Below are positions 8,700 through 15,713 of a stretch of DNA of 34,683 bases, one piece after another. A program made the position numbers and the translations under genes. The stretch is taken from positions 1-34,683 of the forward strand of contig JALHRJ010000047.1 of assembly GCA_022841475.1 (NCBI GenBank). The letters run 5' to 3'. The notes beneath the pieces were generated by a model that worked only from the letters and a program-made list of their open reading frames with translations, ran no database searches and had not been told where the DNA came from. Numbering within the stretch: position 1 is the stretch's first letter; each line of letters starts with the position of its first letter. This stretch comes from Cyclobacteriaceae bacterium (GTDB taxonomy: Bacteria; Bacteroidota; Bacteroidia; Cytophagales; Cyclobacteriaceae).

Positions 8700-9548
8700 T
8701 CAACCTGGCTGAAACCAGCCTTTGAATGAAGGTGCTCTGAGTCGGCTTACGGGTATTTCGGGCGGAAAGTTGGTGGTTTTTTGAAGCATCACGAGAATCT
8801 TGCCGTTGTCGGCACGCTTAAACCCGGATATGATTTGACGATGAACGATATATTGGCGATTAAGCCGGAAGAAGAAACCAGGAGGTAACGTCTTTTCAAT
8901 TTTATCGAGAGATTGGGTAAGATAGAATTTTTTTCCTCCCAGTTGGCTAGCCACTGCATAATCTTCATCCACATAAAATCCTTCGAGTTCGTCATGCATC
9001 AGGCGAATGTCTTGCTTTCCTTGTTTTACAAAAATCCCGTCTGGCTTGCTTTGGTTCTCCTGTTGACGCCTCGCTTCTGATTCCTGGTAAAGGCGATAAA
9101 AATGAAGCCCCAGGTAAATGCCATTGATTACAAAAAACCAGATGCTGATGATAAACAAATCAATGGTATAAAAATTCAGGGGTGCGGGTTTTCCCTTTGC
9201 AATCAAACTCACTACTTCAGTGAGTATACTGATAATAAAAAGACCAATGATAAGTGTGCTGACTAATTGAAAAGCGATTCGCCTGATCAAGCCCTTTTCA
9301 TACGGCAATTTTTTATCGAGAAACAAAATGAATGTACGCACACCCCACCACGCACAATATCCCTGCACCGTGTCGATGGTAAAGGTGAGGAGCAAAAATC
9401 CATTCAACTGGATGTTGGTGTAGGTGAGGTAATAATTGAATGCACTGATAAAGGGAATGAGAATGAGAAATATCGCCACATCGGGGTGATAGGGATTTTT
9501 GCTAACTGTAGTACCAATCTCTGTCATTTGGAAAAACGTATTCAACAA
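8700..9548 (-). CDS. Membrane-bound LytTR-domain transcriptional regulator
   Basis: A 282-residue protein with about four predicted membrane helices in its first 160 residues and a LytTR DNA-binding domain at the end. The LytTR domain is identified by the DEDYAVASQLGGKKFYLTQSL stretch, then FFRLNRQYIVHRQ and the final PVSRLRAPSFKGWF. There is no receiver domain, so it is a one-component membrane sensor-regulator of a kind common in Bacteroidota. It is the first gene of a same-strand run with the barrel-like protein and the serine hydrolase, though a 148 bp gap separates it from the former. It may control them; this is positional inference. The start could be M1 or M8. Confidence 0.85.
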   Translation of the reverse strand: MLNTFFQMTEIGTTVSKNPYHPDVAIFLILIPFISAFNYYLTYTNIQLNGFLLLTFTIDTVQGYCAWWGVRTFILFLDKKLPYEKGLIRRIAFQLVSTLIIGLFIISILTEVVSLIAKGKPAPLNFYTIDLFIISIWFFVINGIYLGLHFYRLYQESEARRQQENQSKPDGIFVKQGKQDIRLMHDELEGFYVDEDYAVASQLGGKKFYLTQSLDKIEKTLPPGFFFRLNRQYIVHRQIISGFKRADNGKILVMLQKTTNFPPEIPVSRLRAPSFKGWFQPG

Positions 9549-9612
9549 TTTACTCTTAATATCGGGACCTCTTTATCCGTAAATCTGAACTCGAAAATCT
9601 TAAATCACTTAA

Positions 9613-10262
9613 TCATTCTCCTGTATAGGGATCTTTGATTTTCCTTTTTTCGTACTTGATTTGCGAAAATTTCACTTCGCATCTGGAGCCGGTAGGGGAT
9701 TGCGCCAAAAAGCCAACCTGAAAGCCTGGCTTTGCATCAAACTGTAAATGGCGTACTAAAAACCATTTGGTGCCTTCGGTTGAATAATACAACGTAATTA
9801 CATTACCCGCTTTCGCGATTTTGTAAAATACCTTGTTGGAATCAATTTCTACGGAATTACAATCATCAGAAATATTTTTTGTAACTACACTAACCACCCT
9901 GCGTGCGCCCGTGTAGTCCTTTTCAAAACAGAATTTTACCCAATTCAAACTATCGCTCTTAATGAGGATGGCGCCACCATCCCACTTGCTGAAAAAAGAG
10001 TGTTCTATAGCTGTTGATAGTACAAAGTCCTCATCGGCCTTAAACAAAAGTTTAGGAGCATTGTCTGTATTATACGTTACATTGGGATCTCTAAACATAT
10101 CGGTTTTTTTCCGGCAATGATGGTTAACTCATTGTTTACTATAGAATAGTTAAGGGGATTATTCTCTACCAACAAAGGATAAGGAATTGTTGTGAGTTGC
10201 TGTGCCTCTAGTGCGTTTGCAGAAAATGCCAGTAACATAAAAATTGTAATGATGATTTTCAT
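9613..10262 (-). pseudogene. DUF1349 secreted protein, interrupted by a -1 frameshift in a poly-A tract
   Basis: Two minus-strand frames make one protein. The first (from ATG 10262) gives a signal peptide MKIIITIFMLLAFSANALEA and runs to NELTIIAGKK. The second continues TDMFRDPNVTYNTDNAPKLL to the end, which is the standard DUF1349 (concanavalin-like fold) continuation. The break lies at seven A residues (T7 at 10104-10110 on the plus strand). One extra A, or a -1 slip on A AAA AAA, restores an intact protein of about 216 residues. The rest of the frame is undamaged, so this may be a recent mutation, a sequencing error in a homopolymer, or genuine slippage. The protein is expected to be exported; the role of DUF1349 is poorly known, with carbohydrate-binding-like folds in relatives. 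It is divergent from the gene at 10324. Confidence 0.8.
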
Positions 10263-10323
10263 AGAGATCAAATTTAATGCATTTCATCAACTCACTGGCA
10301 GATTTAAATTTCTTTAACTTTAA

Positions 10324-10818
10324 ATGAAATACCCTTTTACGATGAATCTGGATTTTATAAACACCTGTCGATTTAGAACCGCGTTGCCTTTAGCGGGTTT
10401 ACTTATTGCCTGCTTGTCCTATTCAACAAAAGCGCAGGTACAAGATGATACCAGCGAAATTCTCCGTCTTCGAAACGCGTATAACGCTTCCTTAAAAAAT
10501 TATGACTATGATCTTAGTCTTTCTTTTTTAACGGAGGGCGTGCTTACCACAATCAGCAATGGCACGCTGATTCAGGGAAAGAAAAATCTCCGCAAATACA
10601 TTCAAGCCAATTCGGGTACAAAAATGTATTGGGTACGAACACCGGTAGACATTGATGCCAACGAAGAATTAGGATTGGCCTGGGAAGCGGGAAGATGGAA
10701 AGGTTACCTTCCTGAATCTGGCAATAAGTCTGTTACCGGAGGAAAATATTCAGCCCAATGGATAAAAATAAATGGCTCATGGAAAATTAATTCAGAGCTT
10801 TTTGTGAAGTTGGAATGA
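10324..10818 (+). CDS. Secreted DUF4440/SnoaL-like (NTF2-fold) protein
   Basis: A 164-residue protein with a hydrophobic leader (LPLAGLLIACLSYSTKAQ) followed by a compact domain matching the DUF4440/NTF2-like pattern: ILRLRNAYNASLKNYD, then FLTEGVLTTISNGTLIQGK and the closing YSAQWIKINGSWKINSEL. Members form small cone-shaped domains used as enzymes or ligand-binding modules, and no catalytic residues can be assigned here. The leader could be cleaved after KAQ, or lipidated at LIAC; both are possible. An internal ATG at residue 7 (MNLDF) is an equally plausible start. It is divergent from the DUF1349 gene with only 61 bp between the two start codons. Confidence 0.78.
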   Translation: MKYPFTMNLDFINTCRFRTALPLAGLLIACLSYSTKAQVQDDTSEILRLRNAYNASLKNYDYDLSLSFLTEGVLTTISNGTLIQGKKNLRKYIQANSGTKMYWVRTPVDIDANEELGLAWEAGRWKGYLPESGNKSVTGGKYSAQWIKINGSWKINSELFVKLE

Positions 10819-10842
10819 AAATCTTCAAAAGTGATTGCCCGT

Positions 10843-11316
10843 TTATTTATTCACCGGTCCATCAGCTGAATTTGAAGTAGGTTGTGGTGGTTTGGGGAGC
10901 CAACTGCCTTCAAATTTGAATTTTATCTTACCTTGATAGTCACTGCTATAGTGAGCGACCCTATCGAAGGTTGCATTCACTTCATTCTGATCAAGGTCAG
11001 CTGCTTCTCTCAAAAACATCACATAGGTCCACTTATCTTTCTTACAAATCCAGGAACCAAACAAAGTGTGGTTGATTTCCAATAAGTTTTGGTAAAAACT
11101 TTCCTGGTTCTTGTCAGGTACTTCAACCAACGGGCTCATCACTTGAAAATACCAGCGATCAGGTGATGCTTGCATACTAAAAACATCAATCCAGAGAATT
11201 GCTCCCTTATAAGTTATTGCCCATTGTCCTGGTTTTTGACCCCGACATGCAGCCGGATCAACGCCAAGAGCTTTAATATATGTTTCTACTAATGTGGAGG
11301 TTTGGTTAAAGTCCAT
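10843..11316 (-). CDS. YbjN-domain (CesT/Tir-chaperone-like fold) protein
   Basis: A 157-residue cytosolic protein with no signal peptide. The pattern of an N-terminal helix (TLVETYIKALG), a short WAITYKGAILWIDVF strand pair, YFQVMSPLVEVP, then FYQNLLEINHTLFGSWI and the closing acidic helix LDQNEVNATFDRVAHYSSDY resembles YbjN/type III secretion chaperone-like domain proteins. These are small and widespread in Bacteroidota, with no established biochemical role beyond stress-linked or chaperone-like suggestions. The last 20 residues are proline-rich and probably disordered. It ends 24 bp from the convergent DUF4440 gene. Confidence 0.7.
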   Translation of the reverse strand: MDFNQTSTLVETYIKALGVDPAACRGQKPGQWAITYKGAILWIDVFSMQASPDRWYFQVMSPLVEVPDKNQESFYQNLLEINHTLFGSWICKKDKWTYVMFLREAADLDQNEVNATFDRVAHYSSDYQGKIKFKFEGSWLPKPPQPTSNSADGPVNK

Positions 11317-11726
11317 ATTATTTCAGTTTGTAGTTTGTTCGGATATTTTTAATGAAGATAATAAATTGAACATGTTCCGCAAATGATTTCGCACAGAGAA
11401 TCTATCATCAGCATTCTATAAAATTCCTGTTTACCGTTTGCGGTAGTGGATTATGTAACCTAAAGACCAACGTGTGATCTATGGTTGCACGAAATCCTTG
11501 CGTTCAAATCCAAATACTGGGTTTTGCTTCCATAAACTCCAATATGGGAGCGAATGTATCCTTTGCATTTTGAATACCGGACCGTTGGCGTAAGGGGCGC
11601 AACTCTTCAATGCAAGCAGCAGAAAAATGAGAGTCCTGAAATTCATGAGTGTTGGGGTTACGAATAGAAACGAAACGAGGTAAATAAAATTACTTAGGAA
11701 ATCTTCAACATAGTATCTTGCGCTGG
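11317..11726. other. 410 bp spacer with one possible small gene
   Basis: This is one of the larger gaps of the window. It lies between the start codons of two divergent genes, so both promoters must be here. Besides the small minus-strand frame at 11479-11646 I see only a weak hairpin (TACCG-TTTG-CGGTA near 11439) and no recognisable repeat, RNA gene or gene remnant. Base composition is similar to its surroundings. Confidence 0.5.
11479..11646 (-). CDS. Possible small lipoprotein (55 residues) or gene remnant
   Basis: A minus-strand ATG opens a 55-residue frame that starts MNFRTLIFLLLALKSCAPYA. This is a credible type II signal peptide: short basic start, leucine core and a cysteine at residue 16, though the -2 lysine is atypical. 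The mature part is only about 40 residues, rich in aromatic and basic residues (LPYWSLWKQNPVFGFERKD), and I recognise no family. It may be a true small lipoprotein or the start of a longer gene that has decayed, since nothing convincing follows the TAG stop. It is divergent from the MFS gene. Confidence 0.4.
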   Translation of the reverse strand: MNFRTLIFLLLALKSCAPYANGPVFKMQRIHSLPYWSLWKQNPVFGFERKDFVQP

Positions 11727-12890
11727 ATGTTTACCCAGGCCAACAAAGTTCGTGCGCTTTACTTTCTGGTGTTCTCCTGCACGGCATCGTGGTTGCCGAT
11801 CTTTGCCGATCACCTGAAAGCGCAGGGACTAAGTGGGCTAGAGATCAGCCTGGTGCTGAGTGTAACGCCCATTATGATGCTTTTGATTCAGCCCTGGTAT
11901 GGTGTGCTGGCAGATAAAATCGGGGTTCGAAAATGTTTGATCGTCTCCACGCTATTAGCTGCTGTAAGCTTTTTGTTGTTCTTGCTCAGCGGTGGTTTTC
12001 TTTTCCTGATAGGGGCAACGGTAGCGATGGCGTTATTTTACAACGCACTACAACCCCTACTGGATAGCGTTACGTTGGGTTTGGTTCAGGAGCAACCCAA
12101 TCTTAATTACGGATCGCTTCGTCTGGCAGGCGCTGCGGGCTGGGCCTTTACCGGAATTACGGTGGGCTACTTTATCACTTCACTCAGCACAAGCGTAATT
12201 TTTATTTCTTCTTCATTAAGTTTGATACTCGCATTTTTCATTTCGCTTTCGCTTAATGACTTTACCACCACCCAAACAAACCCGGAAGGTGAAACCACTA
12301 ATATTCTTGAAGTACTTAAGAATAAAATGCTGTTGTTTCTCCTGGCAGCTATTGTGTTGGTTTCAATAGGCGCAACCACCATCTGGAATTTTTATTCTAT
12401 CTACATGAAAGAGATCGGGGCAACCGCTACATTGGTGGGCTATGGTCTTTCCTTTCAAGGATTATGCGAGCTGCCAATGTTTTATTTTGCCGCAGCCATC
12501 ATTCAACGGCTTGGGGTTAAGACTACACTTATCGTTACGCTGCTCGCCACTACACTCCGATTGTTTTTATATAGCTGGGTTAGCGATCCGCAATGGGCAA
12601 TTGCAATTGAATTGCTGCATGGCATTTCATGGTCGTTATTCTGGGTAGTGTGCGTGGAAAGTGTGAACAGCCTGGTACCACCACAATGGCGCGCTACGGG
12701 TCAATCTGTATTGTATGCGGTTTACTTTGGTGCCGGACAAATTGCCGGCAACTTCTGGACGGGCTGGCTGTACGATCAACAGATTTCGATCGGGCGCATT
12801 TTTATGCTCAACGGTTTTCTGGTGTTGGTTGTAGCTATACTGTGCAGCGTGTTTATCCGCTTTCGCGATCAAACTAAAAGAGTCGCCTGA
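11727..12890 (+). CDS. MFS transporter, MFS_1-like (HcaT/LacY-related) family
   Basis: A 387-residue, twelve-helix major facilitator protein. I prefer ATG 11727 over an upstream in-frame TTG at 11718. Signatures include the opening VRALYFLVFSCTASWLPIFADHL, the loop motif YGVLADKIGVRKCLIV between helices 2 and 3, and NYGSLRLAGAAGWAFTG, which is characteristic of the LacY/HcaT-like clan (phenylpropionate, nucleoside and oligosaccharide importers). The substrate cannot be deduced. Its 3' end overlaps that of the convergent Rieske oxygenase gene by 22 bp; since that enzyme resembles quaternary-amine oxygenases, a linked substrate is conceivable but unproven. Confidence 0.85.
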   Translation: MFTQANKVRALYFLVFSCTASWLPIFADHLKAQGLSGLEISLVLSVTPIMMLLIQPWYGVLADKIGVRKCLIVSTLLAAVSFLLFLLSGGFLFLIGATVAMALFYNALQPLLDSVTLGLVQEQPNLNYGSLRLAGAAGWAFTGITVGYFITSLSTSVIFISSSLSLILAFFISLSLNDFTTTQTNPEGETTNILEVLKNKMLLFLLAAIVLVSIGATTIWNFYSIYMKEIGATATLVGYGLSFQGLCELPMFYFAAAIIQRLGVKTTLIVTLLATTLRLFLYSWVSDPQWAIAIELLHGISWSLFWVVCVESVNSLVPPQWRATGQSVLYAVYFGAGQIAGNFWTGWLYDQQISIGRIFMLNGFLVLVVAILCSVFIRFRDQTKRVA

Positions 12891-14068
12891 ATACCGGCTT
12901 TCATTTGGCCGAGGTACCATTCAATAAATTTGGCTACATCTATTTCGGCAGGCGCATAAGGGCCGGGCTCATAGCCACTGGTTTCAATTCCTTTAAAATT
13001 ATTTTCACACAGTTGCCAATCCTGCTCTCCGGTAATTTTCCAGAACTCAACCAAGCGATTCACATTATAATCAACCCCTTCTTTTGCATTACCATCAACC
13101 AGCCAGGCAAGATCAAGAATAGTTTCGTTTGGTCCGGTAGCTGTCAGGCGCATGGTCCAGATGTAATCACTTACGGCATCCATCCAGAAGTTGGGGTAGC
13201 AGACCAAACCCACTACACCAGCATCATAATCACGATGATCGCCCATCGGTTTACTTACCGCTTTGCCATCTAAACTGTAAGTAGTAACTCCTGGCCGTAA
13301 CGGATAACGAATAGCGAAATGAAAAGAGTCGTCAATAAAGTTGATAGTATCAGTAGCAAGGCCTTTGTCTTTCCAGAACTGTTGCTTAGTGGTCAATTCA
13401 TCTTGTGCTGATTCGCGCAGGTTGGCGCCAATGACAGCGCTGCAATATTCCGGATGAGCCGGACCACAGTGGTAACACTCACGAAAATTTTCTGCTACCA
13501 GTTTCCAATTCGTACGTAATACATACCTTTTTTGAAACGCAACTTTTGCCTGCCCGATTTTAAATGGCTTTAGGAAGGGCGCGAAGTCTTTGCGAACCGG
13601 TGCAAAATCAGGCGGTGATTCGTGCAACGAAATAAAAATCAGGCCTTCCACCTGCTCTACTGCTACAGGCTTAAGACCATGTTGCTGCAAATCAAATTCA
13701 TCGGGCATAAGGCGCGCCTTGTGCAGTGACCCATCTTTGTTATACACCCATTGGTGATACGGGCACATTAGTTTTGCCGCATGGCCCGACTCTTCCAGGC
13801 AAATCAATGAACCCCGATGCCGGCAGGAATTGTGATGGGCAAACACTTCACCTTTATCTCCACGAATAATAATTACCGATTCGTTTCGGAGTTGATAAAT
13901 AAAATAATCGCCCGGTTTAGGAATAGAAGCAAGGGTGCCGGCAAAGAGCCAGTATTTTTTCCAGATGTGTTGCCACTCGGCCTCGTAAATGTTCTGGTTT
14001 AGGTAAAACGGTTTTGCCAGGCTGTAGCCAGATTGGTGTTCTTCAATATGCTGCAGAAGCTTTGTCAT
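12869..14068 (-). CDS. Rieske non-haem iron oxygenase alpha subunit, CntA/GbcA-like
   Basis: A 399-residue ring-hydroxylating-type oxygenase. The Rieske [2Fe-2S] ligands are C82-R-H84 and C102-P-Y-H105. The mononuclear iron site is visible as H200 and H205 in ENFRECYHCGPAH, with the third ligand probably D350 in EQDWQLCENN. The bridge between the two centres is a glutamate (E197) where classic dioxygenases carry aspartate; this and the closing TSGYEPGPYAP stretch are typical of enzymes acting on quaternary ammonium compounds (carnitine CntA, glycine betaine GbcA). A demethylating or C-N cleaving monooxygenase is therefore the best guess. No reductase gene is adjacent. It is transcribed towards the MFS gene and overlaps its 3' end. 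Confidence 0.9.
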   Translation of the reverse strand: MTKLLQHIEEHQSGYSLAKPFYLNQNIYEAEWQHIWKKYWLFAGTLASIPKPGDYFIYQLRNESVIIIRGDKGEVFAHHNSCRHRGSLICLEESGHAAKLMCPYHQWVYNKDGSLHKARLMPDEFDLQQHGLKPVAVEQVEGLIFISLHESPPDFAPVRKDFAPFLKPFKIGQAKVAFQKRYVLRTNWKLVAENFRECYHCGPAHPEYCSAVIGANLRESAQDELTTKQQFWKDKGLATDTINFIDDSFHFAIRYPLRPGVTTYSLDGKAVSKPMGDHRDYDAGVVGLVCYPNFWMDAVSDYIWTMRLTATGPNETILDLAWLVDGNAKEGVDYNVNRLVEFWKITGEQDWQLCENNFKGIETSGYEPGPYAPAEIDVAKFIEWYLGQMKAGIQATLLV

Positions 14069-14081
14069 AAATTTGGTAAAT

Positions 14082-14089
14082 CAAACTTA
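14082..14089 (-). promoter_or_regulatory. -7 element for the Rieske oxygenase gene
   Basis: Read on the minus strand this is TAAGTTTG, a perfect match to the Bacteroidota -7 consensus TAnnTTTG, 13 bp before the ATG. No good -33 TTTG partner was found at the expected distance, so the call is tentative. Confidence 0.4.
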
Positions 14090-14180
14090 GCAAATGTTGT
14101 TGATTTTACTTCGGAGTTCGCAAGGGATAACGATGTATCGTACTTTTCTTGAAATAAAAAGCCATGCGCTAAGAAAAAAT

Positions 14181-15281
14181 TCATTTCAAATTAACCTGAT
14201 AATTGGTGCTACGCCCTCCTTTTTGTGAAACTAAAACTCCCTGCGCAACCAAATCCTGCAAATGCCTGGTAGCGGTAGCTTTTGATACTTGTGTAATCGA
14301 CTGATATTTTTTCGCATTCATTCCACCCATAAATTCTTCTTCGCCATCCTCCAACATTCTATTGATCACTTTAAGTTGAGCCGTGTTGAGTTGTAATTTA
14401 TGCTTATCAAAAAAAGAAGTTTTCTTTAATGTGAAATTGATCGTGCTGATAAAATCTTGCTGCGCTTTAAGAATAGTCTCAGAAAAGTAATGTATCCATT
14501 CTGTCAAATCATTGGTGCGCTGTGCTTGTTTGAGTGCCCCGTAATAGGATTTTTTATCCGCTTCAATGGCTGTTGACAAGCTCATTAAGATGGGTCTTTT
14601 CAATCCTTGAGCCAATGTTTTTTCAGCAATAATTCTTCCTATTCTTCCATTACCATCTTCACAGGGATGGATGGTTTCAAAATACAAATGAGCAATAGCC
14701 GCTCTGATCAATAAGTTGGGAATTGATTTGGGTCGGCCTGGTTTTGTTTCATTAAACCATTCAAAGAACATTTTCATTTCTCCCGACACCTGAGCAGAGG
14801 GTGGTGCTTCAAAATGAATAATTTCTTTGCCTATTGCTCCGGAAATCACTTGCATGGGTTCGGTGTGGCTCCGGTATTCTCCTACAGTTATGGTGTTGTT
14901 ACCCAGCATCAATAATTTGTGCCACTCAAAAAGTTGCATTTCGGTTAAATCGTTATCAAAATCCTCGCGGGCTTTTACTAACAATGTTGCAATCCCCTCC
15001 GCTCGTTTGTCTTTAATTCGATTCGGGGTTGAATAGCCTAAATTTTTACGGATACTCGAAATCAGATCCACCCTGCTTAAAAACTCACCTTCAATGGCTG
15101 AAGTTTTGATGGCTTCCTTTACTAAAAGTGTGATGATCGATTCGGCTACATTGTTACCTGAAAGGCTTTGAATATAACCCTGACTTTCGCCTGCCAAGGC
15201 CATAAAAGACAATGCGGGGGCGGTAAATTCATTTTCATTAAACCGAAAATGCCGCCAGTCTTTTTGTTGCCAGTTGTACAT
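14181..15281 (-). CDS. Fic-domain adenylyltransferase with N-terminal DUF4172-like region and C-terminal winged helix
   Basis: A 366-residue Fic protein. Fic enzymes transfer AMP (or another nucleotide-derived group) to a target protein. The N-terminus MYNWQQKDWRHFRF matches the DUF4172-type start. An inhibitory helix motif S/T-x-x-x-E-G/N is present at T60-S-A-I-E64-G65, so self-inhibition is expected (class II architecture). The catalytic loop is H205-P-C-E-D-G-N-G-R-I-G-R216, with cysteine where the consensus has phenylalanine; the essential histidine, acidic residue and GNGR are intact. The target-docking flap lies around 133-160. Residues 300-366 form a winged-helix domain (KYQSITQVSKATATRHLQDL) ending in a wing with GGRSTNYQV, so the protein may bind its own operator, a double inverted repeat directly upstream. 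No antitoxin gene is adjacent. Confidence 0.9.
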   Translation of the reverse strand: MYNWQQKDWRHFRFNENEFTAPALSFMALAGESQGYIQSLSGNNVAESIITLLVKEAIKTSAIEGEFLSRVDLISSIRKNLGYSTPNRIKDKRAEGIATLLVKAREDFDNDLTEMQLFEWHKLLMLGNNTITVGEYRSHTEPMQVISGAIGKEIIHFEAPPSAQVSGEMKMFFEWFNETKPGRPKSIPNLLIRAAIAHLYFETIHPCEDGNGRIGRIIAEKTLAQGLKRPILMSLSTAIEADKKSYYGALKQAQRTNDLTEWIHYFSETILKAQQDFISTINFTLKKTSFFDKHKLQLNTAQLKVINRMLEDGEEEFMGGMNAKKYQSITQVSKATATRHLQDLVAQGVLVSQKGGRSTNYQVNLK

Positions 15282-15284
15282 AGT

Positions 15285-15311
15285 GAGCCGATTAAATTTG
15301 CTGATCGGCTC
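15285..15311 (-). promoter_or_regulatory. Fic operator, proximal inverted repeat
   Basis: GAGCCGAT (15285-15292) and ATCGGCTC (15304-15311) are a perfect inverted repeat with an 11-bp spacer, starting 3 bp upstream of the Fic start codon. A bound dimer here would cover the start of transcription or translation. Reading it as an operator is inference from symmetry and from the second copy 44 bp away. Confidence 0.7.
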
Positions 15312-15318
15312 AAATATA
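15311..15318 (-). promoter_or_regulatory. -7 element for the Fic gene
   Basis: On the minus strand this reads TATATTTG, a perfect TAnnTTTG match. It abuts the proximal inverted repeat and lies between the two copies, as expected for a promoter that the two sites shut off. No clear -33 element was seen. Confidence 0.5.
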
Positions 15319-15328
15319 GAAATTTTAT

Positions 15329-15355
15329 GAGCCGATTGGGGTTGTTATTCGGCTC
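15329..15355 (-). promoter_or_regulatory. Fic operator, distal inverted repeat
   Basis: GAGCCGAT (15329-15336) and TTCGGCTC (15348-15355) repeat the geometry of the proximal site: 8-bp arms, an 11-bp spacer and one mismatched position. The two sites are exactly 44 bp apart, close to four helical turns, so dimers on both would sit on nearly the same face of the DNA. Confidence 0.65.
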
Positions 15356-15360
15356 AATTT

Positions 15361-15470
15361 TATGACTTGGCGGTCTATATCGCTTTTTTTGGCAATAATT
15401 TAAGCATATATGCCTTCGCTTACGATGCCAAAATCGTTTTAAGCACCCCATCGCACCTACGGGACATCCA
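15361..15470 (-). pseudogene. Remnant of an amidohydrolase C-terminus
   Basis: On the minus strand one frame reads NDFGIVSEGIYA, stop, IIAKKSDIDRQVI, matching residues of the intact amidohydrolase at 17356-18678 (KDFGTVSEGKYADIIAVKGDVLRHI). By hand alignment, 15392-15447 and 17438-17493 agree at 43 of 56 positions without gaps. In-frame stops and a shift further upstream show it is dead. Only the last part of the gene survives. It ends near 15470, where the permease-tail remnant begins, and on the other side just short of the Fic operator. Confidence 0.72.
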
Positions 15471-15471
15471 C

Positions 15472-15513
15472 GCAGCCGCCTCAAATCCGGTGAAGAGTTT
15501 AAGAGGTGAGTAA
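15472..15513 (+). pseudogene. Remnant of a MacB-like permease C-terminus
   Basis: Thirteen codons read AAASNPVKSLRGE then TAA. This is the standard ending of Bacteroidota MacB/FtsX-type permeases; the intact copy at 2474-5170 ends KAASNDPVKSLRSE. The codons just upstream in this frame do not resemble a permease, and the homology stops where the amidohydrolase remnant begins. The identification rests on a short match, but the sequence and the stop coincide exactly with the family's end. Confidence 0.62.
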
Positions 15514-15713
15514 GTCACATTTCTTATTGGGTAAACAAATCAAGACTGACAGGCATTTTTAAAAGCATGTTGGTCAAGAAGACCAACATGGGCGAGATAC
15601 TTCGGTTTAGCCTCACTTCAGTATTAAAAATCCCGACTTCGGCATGAATCGCGCTTAACAGCTGAACACTTGCCCTCGTGTTTCCGTAAAGGGATGCATC
15701 AAAAATCCTTTGC
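15514..15713. other. Spacer with a perfect hairpin at 15566-15590
   Basis: Between the permease-tail remnant and the barrel-like protein gene. It contains a perfect 10-bp inverted repeat CATGTTGGTC / GACCAACATG with a 5-nt loop AAGAA (15566-15590), strong enough for a terminator or a small mobile or repeat element end, though no T-tract follows. A 63-residue minus-strand frame (15524-15715) covers it; I recognise no family in it and do not call it a gene. Confidence 0.5.
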
